Below are positions 1-5,562 of a stretch of DNA of 11,453 nucleotides, piece by piece (position 1 is the stretch's first letter; every line of letters starts with the position of its first letter). The position numbers were made by a program, and so were the translations under genes. The stretch spans positions 1 to 11,453 of the forward strand of contig DHDO01000105.1 in assembly GCA_002399435.1 (NCBI GenBank), written 5' to 3'. Source of the DNA: Firmicutes bacterium UBA4874 (GTDB taxonomy: Bacteria; Bacillota; Clostridia; Caldicoprobacterales; DTU083). The notes below the pieces were generated by a model. It searched no databases, was not told the origin of the DNA, and saw nothing but the letters and a program-made list of their open reading frames with translations.

Positions 1-57
1 TATTAATATTCTGAATATTTATAATGATACTCTGCGCTATTTTCCTGTCGAAGCGGG

Positions 58-447
58 CTAATCCCTGGGATTGGCTTGATATGCGTGCATAAAATCCTGC
101 ATCGCCTGGATGGAATCGCTGCTGATCACATGCTCAATGGCACAGGCATCCGTATCCGCTGTTTTATAGTCCAGTTTCAGGATTTCCATAAAGAACTTGC
201 GGATAGTATGATGTTTGTTGGAAGTAAGTTTTGCAAGCTCCCTACCTTTGGGGGTCAGAAATATTTCCCCATATTTTTCATTTGTGATCAGGCCTTTTTC
301 AGAGAGTGTTGCCATGGCACTGTTGGTACTCGGCCGTGTCACTCCCATCCAGCTGGCAATATCGGATACTCTTGCACCCTTGTCCCCGCTCGACAGCTCA
401 TATACCGCTTCCAGGTAATTCTCCATGGAAAATGTCAGCTTCTCCAT
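58..447 (-). CDS. DtxR/MntR-family metal-dependent transcriptional regulator
   Basis: The 129-residue product is a metal-sensing DNA-binding repressor of the DtxR/MntR family. Residues about 1-65 form the winged helix (the N-terminal SMENYLEAVYEL helix, then VSDIASWMGVTRPSTNSAMATLSEKGLI as the helix-turn-helix). Residues about 70-125 form the dimerisation and metal domain. There is no C-terminal SH3-like domain, so the architecture is that of MntR. The metal residues look more like DtxR: C102, E105 and H106 fall at the same numbers as the DtxR primary-site ligands, while the first-helix ligand (DtxR Met10, MntR Asp8) is Asn10. H79 is kept, but the ancillary Glu83 is Arg. I start at the ATG at 447 because a strong AAGGAGGGAGG lies just upstream; a longer open frame to 747 has no family similarity. 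The target genes and the metal (Fe or Mn) cannot be told from the sequence. No partner gene lies downstream inside the window. Confidence 0.9.
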   Translation of the reverse strand: MEKLTFSMENYLEAVYELSSGDKGARVSDIASWMGVTRPSTNSAMATLSEKGLITNEKYGEIFLTPKGRELAKLTSNKHHTIRKFFMEILKLDYKTADTDACAIEHVISSDSIQAMQDFMHAYQANPRD

Positions 448-788
448 TGGCGTTCCTCCCTCCTTTTCATAGGCTGCCCATCTCTGCAATTCGCAGGTCT
501 TCAGCAGCTGCCTACTGTATCTCCTTTTCAAAAATAATCTGATAGCATCTCGACGTAAATACTCCGGTTTTCTCGTCAAAGGGGGCGACAATCTGCTTGA
601 ATCTCCACCCTTGCTCCGACAAATTCCTGAAAGTTGAACTTCCCATAACTCATCGACTTCCCTAATCGTACATCGACTTGATGTACAATGCAACCATTTT
701 CTGAAGTTGTTTACCCAAAGCCTTCCCCCAATCCTCCAATTCTTCAATCGAATAACGTTACTACGCCGTTACTACGGACCAGCATAGT
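448..788. other. Non-coding region upstream of the DtxR-type regulator
   Basis: This stretch of about 340 bases holds no convincing gene. An open frame on the minus strand runs through it into the regulator, but its translation is Arg/Ser-rich without family features and lacks a ribosome site. If the candidate promoter at 669-693 is used, the regulator mRNA has a leader of more than 200 nt. I found only short inverted repeats in that leader (for example AAGTTGAACTT near 631) and recognised no riboswitch class. Confidence 0.5.
668..686 (-). promoter_or_regulatory. Palindrome over a candidate promoter (possible operator)
   Basis: GTACATC and GATGTAC are perfect 7-base arms around GACTT. On the minus strand a weak promoter can be drawn through it: TTGCAT at about 693-688, a 17-base spacer, and TACGAT at 670-665. 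The size and symmetry fit a repressor site, and autoregulation by the DtxR-type protein downstream is an obvious guess, but the arms do not match the DtxR or MntR consensus I know. Promoter strength is low on paper. Confidence 0.3.
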
Positions 789-835
789 AAAAGAGCCGCA
801 TTGTGCTGTAAACCCAGCAACCATGCGGCTCTTTT
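789..835 (-). terminator. Hairpin terminator of the queuosine-salvage operon
   Basis: Perfect 13-base arms at 789-801 and 823-835 (AAAAGAGCCGCAT / ATGCGGCTCTTTT). The 21-nt loop holds an inner 5-base stem (TGCTG/CAGCA). Both strands end in TTTT, so it could work in either direction. It lies about 50 nt after the restored queL stop at 887, and nothing on the plus strand reads into it. Confidence 0.75.
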
Positions 836-886
836 GTGCCATTTGCTCAATTTGGATGCAAGTTCTGCTTATACTGAAAATTATAA

Positions 887-1012
887 TTAATCAGACACAA
901 CTTCGCCATGTATACATACTCGTCCGGTATCCGGCCATTTTGCATCGAAAAAATTCGCCTTCTTTTCACCACAGTCTAACGTTCCGCCATTTAACAGAAT
1001 TCCGTTTAATCC
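887..1012 (-). other. Out-of-frame 3' continuation of the queL-like gene
   Basis: In the -1 frame relative to queL an open reading frame continues without interruption from the G5 run at 1011-1015 to a TAA at 889-887. Its translation reads like real protein (starting GLNGILLNGGTLDCGEKK, later ANFFDAKWPDTGRVC, ending HGEVVSD). One extra G in the run would fuse it to queL as VGGLNG... and give a protein of 269 residues instead of 229. I read it as the displaced C-terminus of the enzyme. It may reflect a real single-base deletion, a homopolymer sequencing error, or slippage. Confidence 0.7.
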
Positions 1013-1695
1013 CCCACTCCGAAGTCCGTATTATGATATAGAACTTCAATATAAGGATCTTCATTGAGATAGGCGTATTTTTTCATAAACCACTCGACTA
1101 GCTTAGGGTCCTGTTGGATTGCAGTGGAATTGTTATTAAAAACATTTATGGTTCCCAAACGGAAATACTTTTTTAAAATTCCAATATCTTTGTCGATCAT
1201 GTCTTTCGTCTGCCCTTTTATGCAAACCATTATGCATGGGGAATCAAAATAAAATGCTACTTCCTCCGGTGTACGGAAAGATGCGTGTTTATTCAGCACA
1301 TTTTCCCGGAATTCGTTATCAAATGTTTCCACTCCGATTTTAAAGGTAATGGGAATTCCCATGAATTTTCGCATTTCCTGCAGTCGATTGCGGTAAATCC
1401 AGTGACTTTCGAAAAATAGCTGTCGTATATTTTTCTCTTTTATAATTTGGCGAATACGATAAAGTGTGTTCTTTGGAAGTTCAAAACAGCTACCTGAATT
1501 AATAACTTCCAACACACCGGTTTGGCCGCTGACACGAGAAAGGATTTGGAGATTCAGGCTTGTCATTTCCACTTCGTTTGTCGAGTTGTCTGAGATATAA
1601 TCGCAAAAAGCACATTTTCCCCAGACACAGGGATGGCCTTTCAGCAACACAATTTCTCTGCTGTTTTTCTTCGTAATCAGGTTATAGCGCTCCAT
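1006..1695 (-). CDS. queL: Radical SAM queuine lyase (QueL-like), apparently 3'-frameshifted
   Basis: QueL is a radical SAM enzyme that converts queuine to preQ1 for reuse by tRNA-guanine transglycosylase. The iron-sulfur cluster cysteines are C23, C28 and C31 in HPCVWGKCAFCDY, a CX4CX2C spacing one residue longer than the usual CX3CX2C. A half-barrel-like domain follows (FFESHWIYRNRLQEM, ITFKIGVETFDNEFRENVL, GTINVFNNNSTAI). The ATG at 1695 has a GGGGGA ribosome site inside the end of the upstream gene, with a 14-nt overlap, so translation is probably coupled. As read the protein has 229 residues and stops right after FGVGD, at a G5 run; the adjacent frame carries a plausible further C-terminus (see 887-1012). 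The assignment rests on the cluster content and the nucleoside hydrolase plus ECF transporter context known for this pathway; radical SAM membership itself is clear. Confidence 0.8.
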   Translation of the reverse strand: MERYNLITKKNSREIVLLKGHPCVWGKCAFCDYISDNSTNEVEMTSLNLQILSRVSGQTGVLEVINSGSCFELPKNTLYRIRQIIKEKNIRQLFFESHWIYRNRLQEMRKFMGIPITFKIGVETFDNEFRENVLNKHASFRTPEEVAFYFDSPCIMVCIKGQTKDMIDKDIGILKKYFRLGTINVFNNNSTAIQQDPKLVEWFMKKYAYLNEDPYIEVLYHNTDFGVGD

Positions 1696-2257
1696 TTGAT
1701 TTTCCCCCGTTCAACAGTACCTTTAACCGCCCTCCAAGGCGCGACAATAGGACGCTGGCAATTATAACCGTTATTAACCGGTCCAGATAATCCGACAGAA
1801 TTTGCACGATAAAGGAACTGGCCACCATACTCAACCCCATATGATGTAGAATCTGCACCAGAATAGAAGTACCGGAAGAAGTTACGCCGCCGAATATGAA
1901 TGCGGTAATGCAAGAACTGACAATTGTTCCCGGTACCGTTAAAAAGAGAACGCCCAGAGGAAGTTTCCATTTTCGGAACCAGCCTGTGCGGAACAGAAGC
2001 CCAGAAATAAGTCCGATGATCATACCTACCGGTATAAAGTAAAAGGAATAGACATCTGAGGTAACGCCGCTGAAAATGCCGCTTAGGCAGGCAGTCCACA
2101 TTCCGAAGACAGGGCCGAACAGGACAGAATTCAGTACGGTTCCAATGCTGTCCAGATAAACTGGGAGCCGCAACGCCAAGGCAATGTATGCGCCAACAAT
2201 ATTGATGACTGCGCAGAGCGCTGTGATCGTTATTTTTATGGTGGAGACCTGTTTCAT
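1682..2257 (-). CDS. qrtT: ECF transporter S component, queuosine/queuine uptake (QrtT-like)
   Basis: The 191-residue hydrophobic protein has about six membrane segments and looks like the substrate-binding (S) component of an energy-coupling factor transporter. The stretch ALRLPVYLDSIGTVLNSVLFGP after the first helix, the conserved short gating loops (GVTSDVYSFYFIPVG, GGVTSSGTSI) and the size all fit the family. ATPase and T subunits are not present, so it would use a shared ECF module encoded elsewhere. The ATG overlaps the stop of the nucleoside hydrolase gene as ATGA (4 nt), and the 3' end overlaps the radical SAM start, so the three genes are tightly coupled. The substrate, queuosine or queuine, is inferred from these neighbours and from the upstream preQ1 riboswitch; a sequence of this family alone would not decide it. 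Confidence 0.8.
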   Translation of the reverse strand: MKQVSTIKITITALCAVINIVGAYIALALRLPVYLDSIGTVLNSVLFGPVFGMWTACLSGIFSGVTSDVYSFYFIPVGMIIGLISGLLFRTGWFRKWKLPLGVLFLTVPGTIVSSCITAFIFGGVTSSGTSILVQILHHMGLSMVASSFIVQILSDYLDRLITVIIASVLLSRLGGRLKVLLNGGKSNGAL

Positions 2258-3243
2258 GATATGATACCTCCTGCCATGATTTTTGATAGAACCGGCTGAA
2301 TTTGGCCGGATTCTTTCTGAAATAATCTGGATAAAAACATAGTCATAAAAGCGAGCGGGTCGGTTTGGGTAAGCACGTAGCTGTTCGGTTCCTTATGCCA
2401 AAAATTCATGGAATCTACTACTGATTGCCCCATACAGATACCATCGGTTTCAATGGCGGTATAGGCGTCAAAGCCGTGACAAATATCAGGGTTGATAGCA
2501 TAAGCTATAGCAAGGGGATCGTTTATTACGCAGCCGATAATGCCTTCCTGCTTCCAATGAAAATCAAAGTAGAACCGGGTGATTTTTTGTATAAAGTCTG
2601 CCGTGTGTTGATTCAGAACATGCATATATTCAAGTAAATTCGGCGTCAGAACAATTTTTCGGGTAACGTCGAGGCCGACCATATAAATTGGCCTCCCCAA
2701 ATTTTCAAAAACCTCACTGGCGGCATCCGGGTCGCACCAGTAGTTGTATTCTGCCACGGGGGAACAGTTGCCATAACTTCTGAAATTTCCTCCCATGGAA
2801 ACTAATTGGCTCAGGTTTTGAAATGCCTTTCTGTCGCGCTGCAGAGCCAATGCAATATTGGTCAGCGGTCCGAGGGCAACAATAGTAAGTGATGTTGTTG
2901 TATGCAGCGTATCCAGGATAAAATCTACAGCACCTGAATTCCAGGAAATGTCTTGTGCCGGCGGAATTCCACTTTCGCCCAGCCCATCTGCTCCGTGGGT
3001 ATCCTGAGCGCTGACGTAATCGCGCACCAGAGGCTTTTCTGCTCCACAGTAAACCGGAATATCCAGTCGGTTCATAAAATTAAGCGTACGAAGAGCATTG
3101 TATGCCCCCAGGTCGGACGGTACATTACCACTGACAGTGGTAATTCCACAAATGTTTAGTTCCGGTGATGACAGGGCCAGCATCAGTGCGAGGGCATCGT
3201 CGATTCCAGGATCGCAGTCCAGAATGATTTTCTTTTTTTCCAA
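2254..3243 (-). CDS. queK: Nucleoside hydrolase, queuosine-cleaving (QueK-like)
   Basis: This is a 329-residue member of the inosine/uridine-preferring nucleoside hydrolase family, which cleaves the N-glycosidic bond of ribonucleosides using a bound calcium ion. The signature ILDCDPGIDDALAL places the calcium aspartates at D9, D11, D15 and D16, and a further one at D242 (INDPLA). GPLTNIALAL, MGGNF and the ribose-binding EYNYWCDPDAA (about 165-175) are present. The start is TTG at 3243: an AGGAGA site sits 7 nt upstream, and the nearby ATG at 3265 is out of frame. Because it heads an operon with an ECF S component and a radical SAM enzyme under a preQ1-I riboswitch, I infer that queuosine is the substrate, releasing queuine. 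A general purine or pyrimidine hydrolase remains the alternative on protein sequence alone. Confidence 0.85.
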   Translation of the reverse strand: MEKKKIILDCDPGIDDALALMLALSSPELNICGITTVSGNVPSDLGAYNALRTLNFMNRLDIPVYCGAEKPLVRDYVSAQDTHGADGLGESGIPPAQDISWNSGAVDFILDTLHTTTSLTIVALGPLTNIALALQRDRKAFQNLSQLVSMGGNFRSYGNCSPVAEYNYWCDPDAASEVFENLGRPIYMVGLDVTRKIVLTPNLLEYMHVLNQHTADFIQKITRFYFDFHWKQEGIIGCVINDPLAIAYAINPDICHGFDAYTAIETDGICMGQSVVDSMNFWHKEPNSYVLTQTDPLAFMTMFLSRLFQKESGQIQPVLSKIMAGGIIS

Positions 3244-3344
3244 GGTTCAATCTCCTTTTCTTCATGGGCACCTTTTCAGACTTTCTGGAGAATTTGCAGT
3301 ATAAACTGTGGAAATTTTGCGGGTGGCTTCATGTCAGCACATAC

Positions 3345-3373
3345 AAAAAGCCATGTCCCGCTAAGGACATGGC
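3345..3373 (-). terminator. Riboswitch-controlled intrinsic terminator
   Basis: On the minus strand GCCATGTCC and GGACATGGC form a 9-bp stem (3373-3365 with 3358-3350) around a 6-nt loop, followed directly by TTTTT (3349-3345). It sits between the preQ1 aptamer and the queK start, as expected for a transcription-attenuating riboswitch. The bases UCCUUAG at 3367-3361, spanning the end of the 5' arm and the loop, are fully complementary to CUAAGGA at the 3' end of the aptamer, which supplies the antiterminator. Confidence 0.88.
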
Positions 3374-3399
3374 AAATAAAGCTGCCTGTGCATATCAAT

Positions 3400-3435
3400 C
3401 CTTAGTTTTTTATACTGGGAGGTTCTCGAACCAGT
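3400..3435 (-). ncRNA. preQ1-I riboswitch aptamer
   Basis: Reading the minus strand, ACUGG (3435-3431) pairs with CCAGU (3418-3414) as stem P1, closing a 12-nt loop UUCGAGAACCUC. The tail AUAAAAAACUAAGG (3413-3400) follows. Stem length, loop length and the A-rich tail match the Bacillus subtilis preQ1-I aptamer as I remember it; the tail is identical. In this class preQ1 binding folds the CUAAGG end into a pseudoknot with the loop. Here that would hide CUAAGGA from its complement in the terminator at 3361-3367, so preQ1 should switch the operon off. The location in front of a queuosine-salvage operon makes the call strong. Confidence 0.92.
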
Positions 3436-3454
3436 CCAGGGAAAGGTCCCTGCT

Positions 3455-3486
3455 TTTATAAGTAAAGCGAAAGACCGATGATTCAA
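3455..3486 (-). promoter_or_regulatory. Weak candidate promoter for the queuosine-salvage operon
   Basis: On the minus strand TTGAAT (3486-3481) and TATAAA (3460-3455) could act as -35 and -10, but the spacer is 20 nt and the -35 lies in the loop of the tRNA hairpin. No better promoter exists between tRNA and aptamer, so readthrough from the tRNA promoter is an equal possibility. Confidence 0.25.
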
Positions 3487-3502
3487 AATCGTCGGTCTTT
3501 CG
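3468..3502 (-). terminator. Hairpin after tRNA-Arg
   Basis: CGAAAGACCGA and TCGGTCTTTCG form an 11-bp stem that continues through one G-U pair and four more pairs to a 3-nt loop, right after the encoded CCA of the tRNA. On the minus strand it is followed by CTTTACTTAT, an interrupted T tract. It is probably the tRNA terminator and may be leaky, or a processing structure. Confidence 0.6.
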
Positions 3503-3503
3503 G

Positions 3504-3580
3504 TGGTGTACCCGGAGGGATTCGAACCCACGACCTCTTGATTCGTAGTCAAGCACTCTATCCAACTGAGCTACGGGTAC
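3504..3580 (-). tRNA. tRNA-Arg (anticodon ACG)
   Basis: The cloverleaf can be drawn fully: acceptor GTACCCG/CGGGTAC, D stem GCTC/GAGT, anticodon stem CTTGA/TCAAG around the loop CTACGAA (anticodon ACG), variable loop AGGTC, and T arm with TTCGAAT. The discriminator A and CCA are encoded (3507-3504). The T stem GTGGG/CCCTC has one U-U pair. The ACG anticodon normally needs A-to-I editing by TadA and reads CGN arginine codons. It is not a queuosine-type (GUN) tRNA. Confidence 0.97.
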
Positions 3581-3583
3581 AAA

Positions 3584-3605
3584 ACAGTCCTTTTTTAAGG
3601 ACTGT
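3584..3605 (-). terminator. Terminator after rhaA, abutting the tRNA
   Basis: ACAGTCCTT and AAGGACTGT are perfect 9-base arms around a 4-nt loop; on the minus strand they are followed by TTTT and then, three bases on, the first base of the tRNA. It lies 74 nt after the rhaA stop. Because the tRNA transcript should start at about 3604, the same hairpin would also form the 5' leader of that transcript. Confidence 0.75.
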
Positions 3606-3610
3606 AATCT

Positions 3611-3639
3611 ATTTTAAGCCATTCGGCCTTTTCTGTCAA
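3611..3639 (-). promoter_or_regulatory. Near-consensus sigma-A promoter for tRNA-Arg
   Basis: TTGACA (3639-3634), exactly 17 nt, then TAAAAT (3616-3611) on the minus strand; predicted start at about 3604, some 24 nt before the tRNA. Strong promoters of this kind are usual for stable RNA genes. Confidence 0.85.
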
Positions 3640-3678
3640 CAGGCAGGTCCGACAAAAACACTGCTTTCCCTGATTTTT

Positions 3679-4959
3679 TTATTTTCGATTGGCGAGCACG
3701 GAATCCTCGTATTCCTTCACACTGTTCAGCCAGTCTGCGCCCACGGGTACATGCTGGTCGAGACAGAACTTGTTCCATACCGCGCCATAGGGCAATGTCT
3801 TGAACTCCTCCATCAGGGCGAGCCGGTTCCCCAGGTTCCCGTTCTCCTCCGCTTCCCGCAGCAGGCCGGCAGGCTCAAGCATGGCAATCAGCATGGCCTT
3901 CATCGCATTGCGGGTGCCGATTATCCAGGCAGACAGGCGGTTGATGCTGGCATCAAAGAAATCCATGGCAATGTGTACGCGGTCCAGGACATTGCAGCGT
4001 ATGACTTCATGGGCAATCGCCATCAGATCATCGTTCAATAGGGGAACATGATCGCTGTCCCAGCGGACTCCCCTGCTTAAATGAAGCAGAATCTCTCCGG
4101 AAAAGTTCAGAAGAGCGGATATCTTGTCCGCAATCCCCTCTGTGGGATGAAAATGTCCTGCATCCAGACATATCATAATGTTCCTGGTCAGGGCATAGCC
4201 CATATAAAATTCATGGGACCCCACGACATAGGCTTCCGAACCAATGCCGAACAGCTTGCTCTCCACTGCATCCTTCACATAGCGCTCATCGTATTTTACG
4301 GACAGGATCTCATCCAGGGAATCCTTCAGAATCCGGCGGTGTATCATGCGGTCCGCCGGCAAGTCCTTGGAACCGTCCGGAATCCATATATTGTGGATCA
4401 CCGGGCTGCCCAGCTCCCTGCCAATGGAAGCCGCGATCTCGCGGCATGCCTTTGCGTGCCGGATCCAGAACTCCCGGATCCCTTCGTCCCGGCTGGCCAG
4501 GGTAAATCCGGAATCCGCCATGGGATGGGAAAAGAAGGTGGAATTGAAATCCATGCCGATATGGTTCTCCTTCGCCCATTTCACCCATTTTTGAAAATAC
4601 TCCGGCTTCAGCTGATCCCGCTCCACAAAATTCCCGTCCGTCTCCGCATAACTGGCATGCAGATTCACCCGCTGCTTTCCCGGAATCAGGGACATGGCTT
4701 TCTTCATGTCCGAGCGCAGCTCTTCCCCGTTCCGGGGCTTTCCGGGATAGTCGCCGGTGGCCATGATGCCTCCGCCGGACAAACCATTGGCGTTTGTCTC
4801 CAGCCCCGTTACATCGTCTCCCTGCCAGCAATGCATGGAAATCTCCAGATCTGCCAGCCGCTTCAAAACCACATCCGTATTAACACCGAACTTTCCGTAC
4901 AGCTCCCTTGCACGACCATAATCCTCTTCCACCTGATCGTCAGAATAGATCTGAATCAT
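3679..4959 (-). CDS. rhaA: L-rhamnose isomerase
   Basis: RhaA interconverts L-rhamnose and L-rhamnulose, the first step of rhamnose breakdown, as a cytosolic metal-dependent (beta/alpha)8-barrel enzyme. The protein has 426 residues, close to the usual 419 or so. Metal and catalytic residues line up one position before the Escherichia coli numbering: E233, D266, H269, H293, D301, D303 and D333, within ESKLFGIGSEAYVVGSHEF, CLDAGHFHP, LHLSRGVRWDSDHV and HIAMDFFDASINR. The ATG at 4959 has a GGGGGAGG site at good distance. Kinase (rhaB), aldolase (rhaD), transporter and regulator genes are absent on both sides, and a terminator follows, so it is monocistronic here. A related sugar isomerase is a theoretical alternative, but the conserved blocks are specific. 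Regulation is unclear; a possible attenuator-like leader lies at 5034-5076. Confidence 0.96.
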   Translation of the reverse strand: MIQIYSDDQVEEDYGRARELYGKFGVNTDVVLKRLADLEISMHCWQGDDVTGLETNANGLSGGGIMATGDYPGKPRNGEELRSDMKKAMSLIPGKQRVNLHASYAETDGNFVERDQLKPEYFQKWVKWAKENHIGMDFNSTFFSHPMADSGFTLASRDEGIREFWIRHAKACREIAASIGRELGSPVIHNIWIPDGSKDLPADRMIHRRILKDSLDEILSVKYDERYVKDAVESKLFGIGSEAYVVGSHEFYMGYALTRNIMICLDAGHFHPTEGIADKISALLNFSGEILLHLSRGVRWDSDHVPLLNDDLMAIAHEVIRCNVLDRVHIAMDFFDASINRLSAWIIGTRNAMKAMLIAMLEPAGLLREAEENGNLGNRLALMEEFKTLPYGAVWNKFCLDQHVPVGADWLNSVKEYEDSVLANRK

Positions 4960-5033
4960 TGAAACCTCCCCCTGTCATCCGGTTTTTTGTTTGATATGTT
5001 TTGGTTGCATCGTTCCACTCACCAGGACCTGAT

Positions 5034-5057
5034 AAAAAAAAGATCCCCGTAAGGATC
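5034..5057 (-). terminator. Terminator or attenuator between the Cys-rich gene and rhaA
   Basis: On the minus strand GATCC-TTACGG-GGATC is followed by eight Ts. The stem is only 5 bp but the T tract is strong. It lies about 100 nt after the stop of the Cys-rich gene and 75 nt before rhaA. Two overlapping alternative hairpins exist just upstream (ATAATC/GATTAT at 5059-5076 and AAGGAT/ATCCTT at 5051-5067), the second of which competes with the terminator stem. Confidence 0.6.
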
Positions 5058-5154
5058 CATAATCCTTCCTGATTATATAGTACGACACGGATTGACAGAT
5101 TCCTTCCGGAAAAACAAATCCGTTGTGCCAGAGGAAGGTTTGCGGGAGATCGAA

Positions 5155-5313
5155 TCATTCAAGCTTCTGTGCCACGGCGTCAAAACAATCTTTGCAGTAC
5201 CCTTCATAAAGCGTAGCACATTCATCACATACGCACTCTCCGCATTCGGGACAGCTGTGGGCAATCGACTCGTCACAGGTGCATCCGCAGACCGAGCAGG
5301 TAACCTGAGCCAT
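5155..5313 (-). CDS. Small cysteine-rich, probably zinc-binding protein
   Basis: The 52-residue product contains 11 cysteines (6, 9, 11, 13, 21, 24, 27, 29, 32, 40, 43) and one histidine (19). They fall in CxxC-type knuckles: CSVC, CPEC, CGEC, CDEC and CKDC. This pattern suggests two or more structural zinc sites of the zinc-ribbon or treble-clef kind; a metallothionein-like metal store is the alternative. I do not recognise the family. The ATG at 5313 is chosen over an upstream in-frame start at 5466 because AAAGGTGG lies 7-8 nt before it and the extra N-terminal residues have no zinc-protein character and run through the intergenic promoter region. It is divergent from the decarboxylase beta gene, with about 250 nt between starts. 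Function is unknown. Confidence 0.75.
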   Translation of the reverse strand: MAQVTCSVCGCTCDESIAHSCPECGECVCDECATLYEGYCKDCFDAVAQKLE

Positions 5314-5443
5314 AAAAACTACCACCTTTCCGTTTTGATCTCTCTTTCTCTTTAGTATTTTCCCAAATTCCACAGCAATTATTACGAAAACCTTTCCATT
5401 CTTCGTGTGAAAATTTGTATGGAAGATTTGATTACTTTTTCGT

Positions 5444-5472
5444 TTGACAAGGAGCATTCCTTTCAATATAAT
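5444..5472 (+). promoter_or_regulatory. Consensus sigma-A promoter for the decarboxylase beta gene
   Basis: TTGACA (5444-5449), 17-nt spacer, TATAAT (5467-5472): a perfect consensus match. Predicted start is near 5479, giving an untranslated leader of about 84 nt. Confidence 0.9.
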
Positions 5473-5481
5473 ATATCGTAG

Positions 5482-5544
5482 CCGGGTTTGTTTTTTACAA
5501 TAATTGCCCGGTCGGAACGTTCCAGAAAATTTATCACAAAGATA
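5482..5544 (+). promoter_or_regulatory. Structured leader of the decarboxylase beta gene
   Basis: Just after the predicted start, CCGGG (5482-5486) can pair with CCCGG (5507-5511) around an inner TTGT/ACAA hairpin, then comes a perfect 10-base palindrome GGAACGTTCC (5514-5523) and TTATC/GATAA (5530-5544) before the ribosome site. These could be an operator or simple RNA hairpins; no known motif was recognised. Confidence 0.3.
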
Positions 5545-5562
5545 AGAAGGGATGCTGTTTTT

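Noticed and set aside
448..747. N-terminal extension of the metalloregulator to 229 residues
   Set aside because: No family similarity, unusual composition and no ribosome site, whereas the ATG at 447 has an excellent one.
3437..3457. CAGGGA/TCCCTG hairpin as a plus-strand terminator
   Set aside because: Six-base stem with a weak tail and no plus-strand gene leading into it; more likely leader structure before the riboswitch.
4081..4962. Plus-strand open frame of 293 codons opposite rhaA
   Set aside because: Mirror of the rhaA codons, no ribosome site and no recognisable domain.
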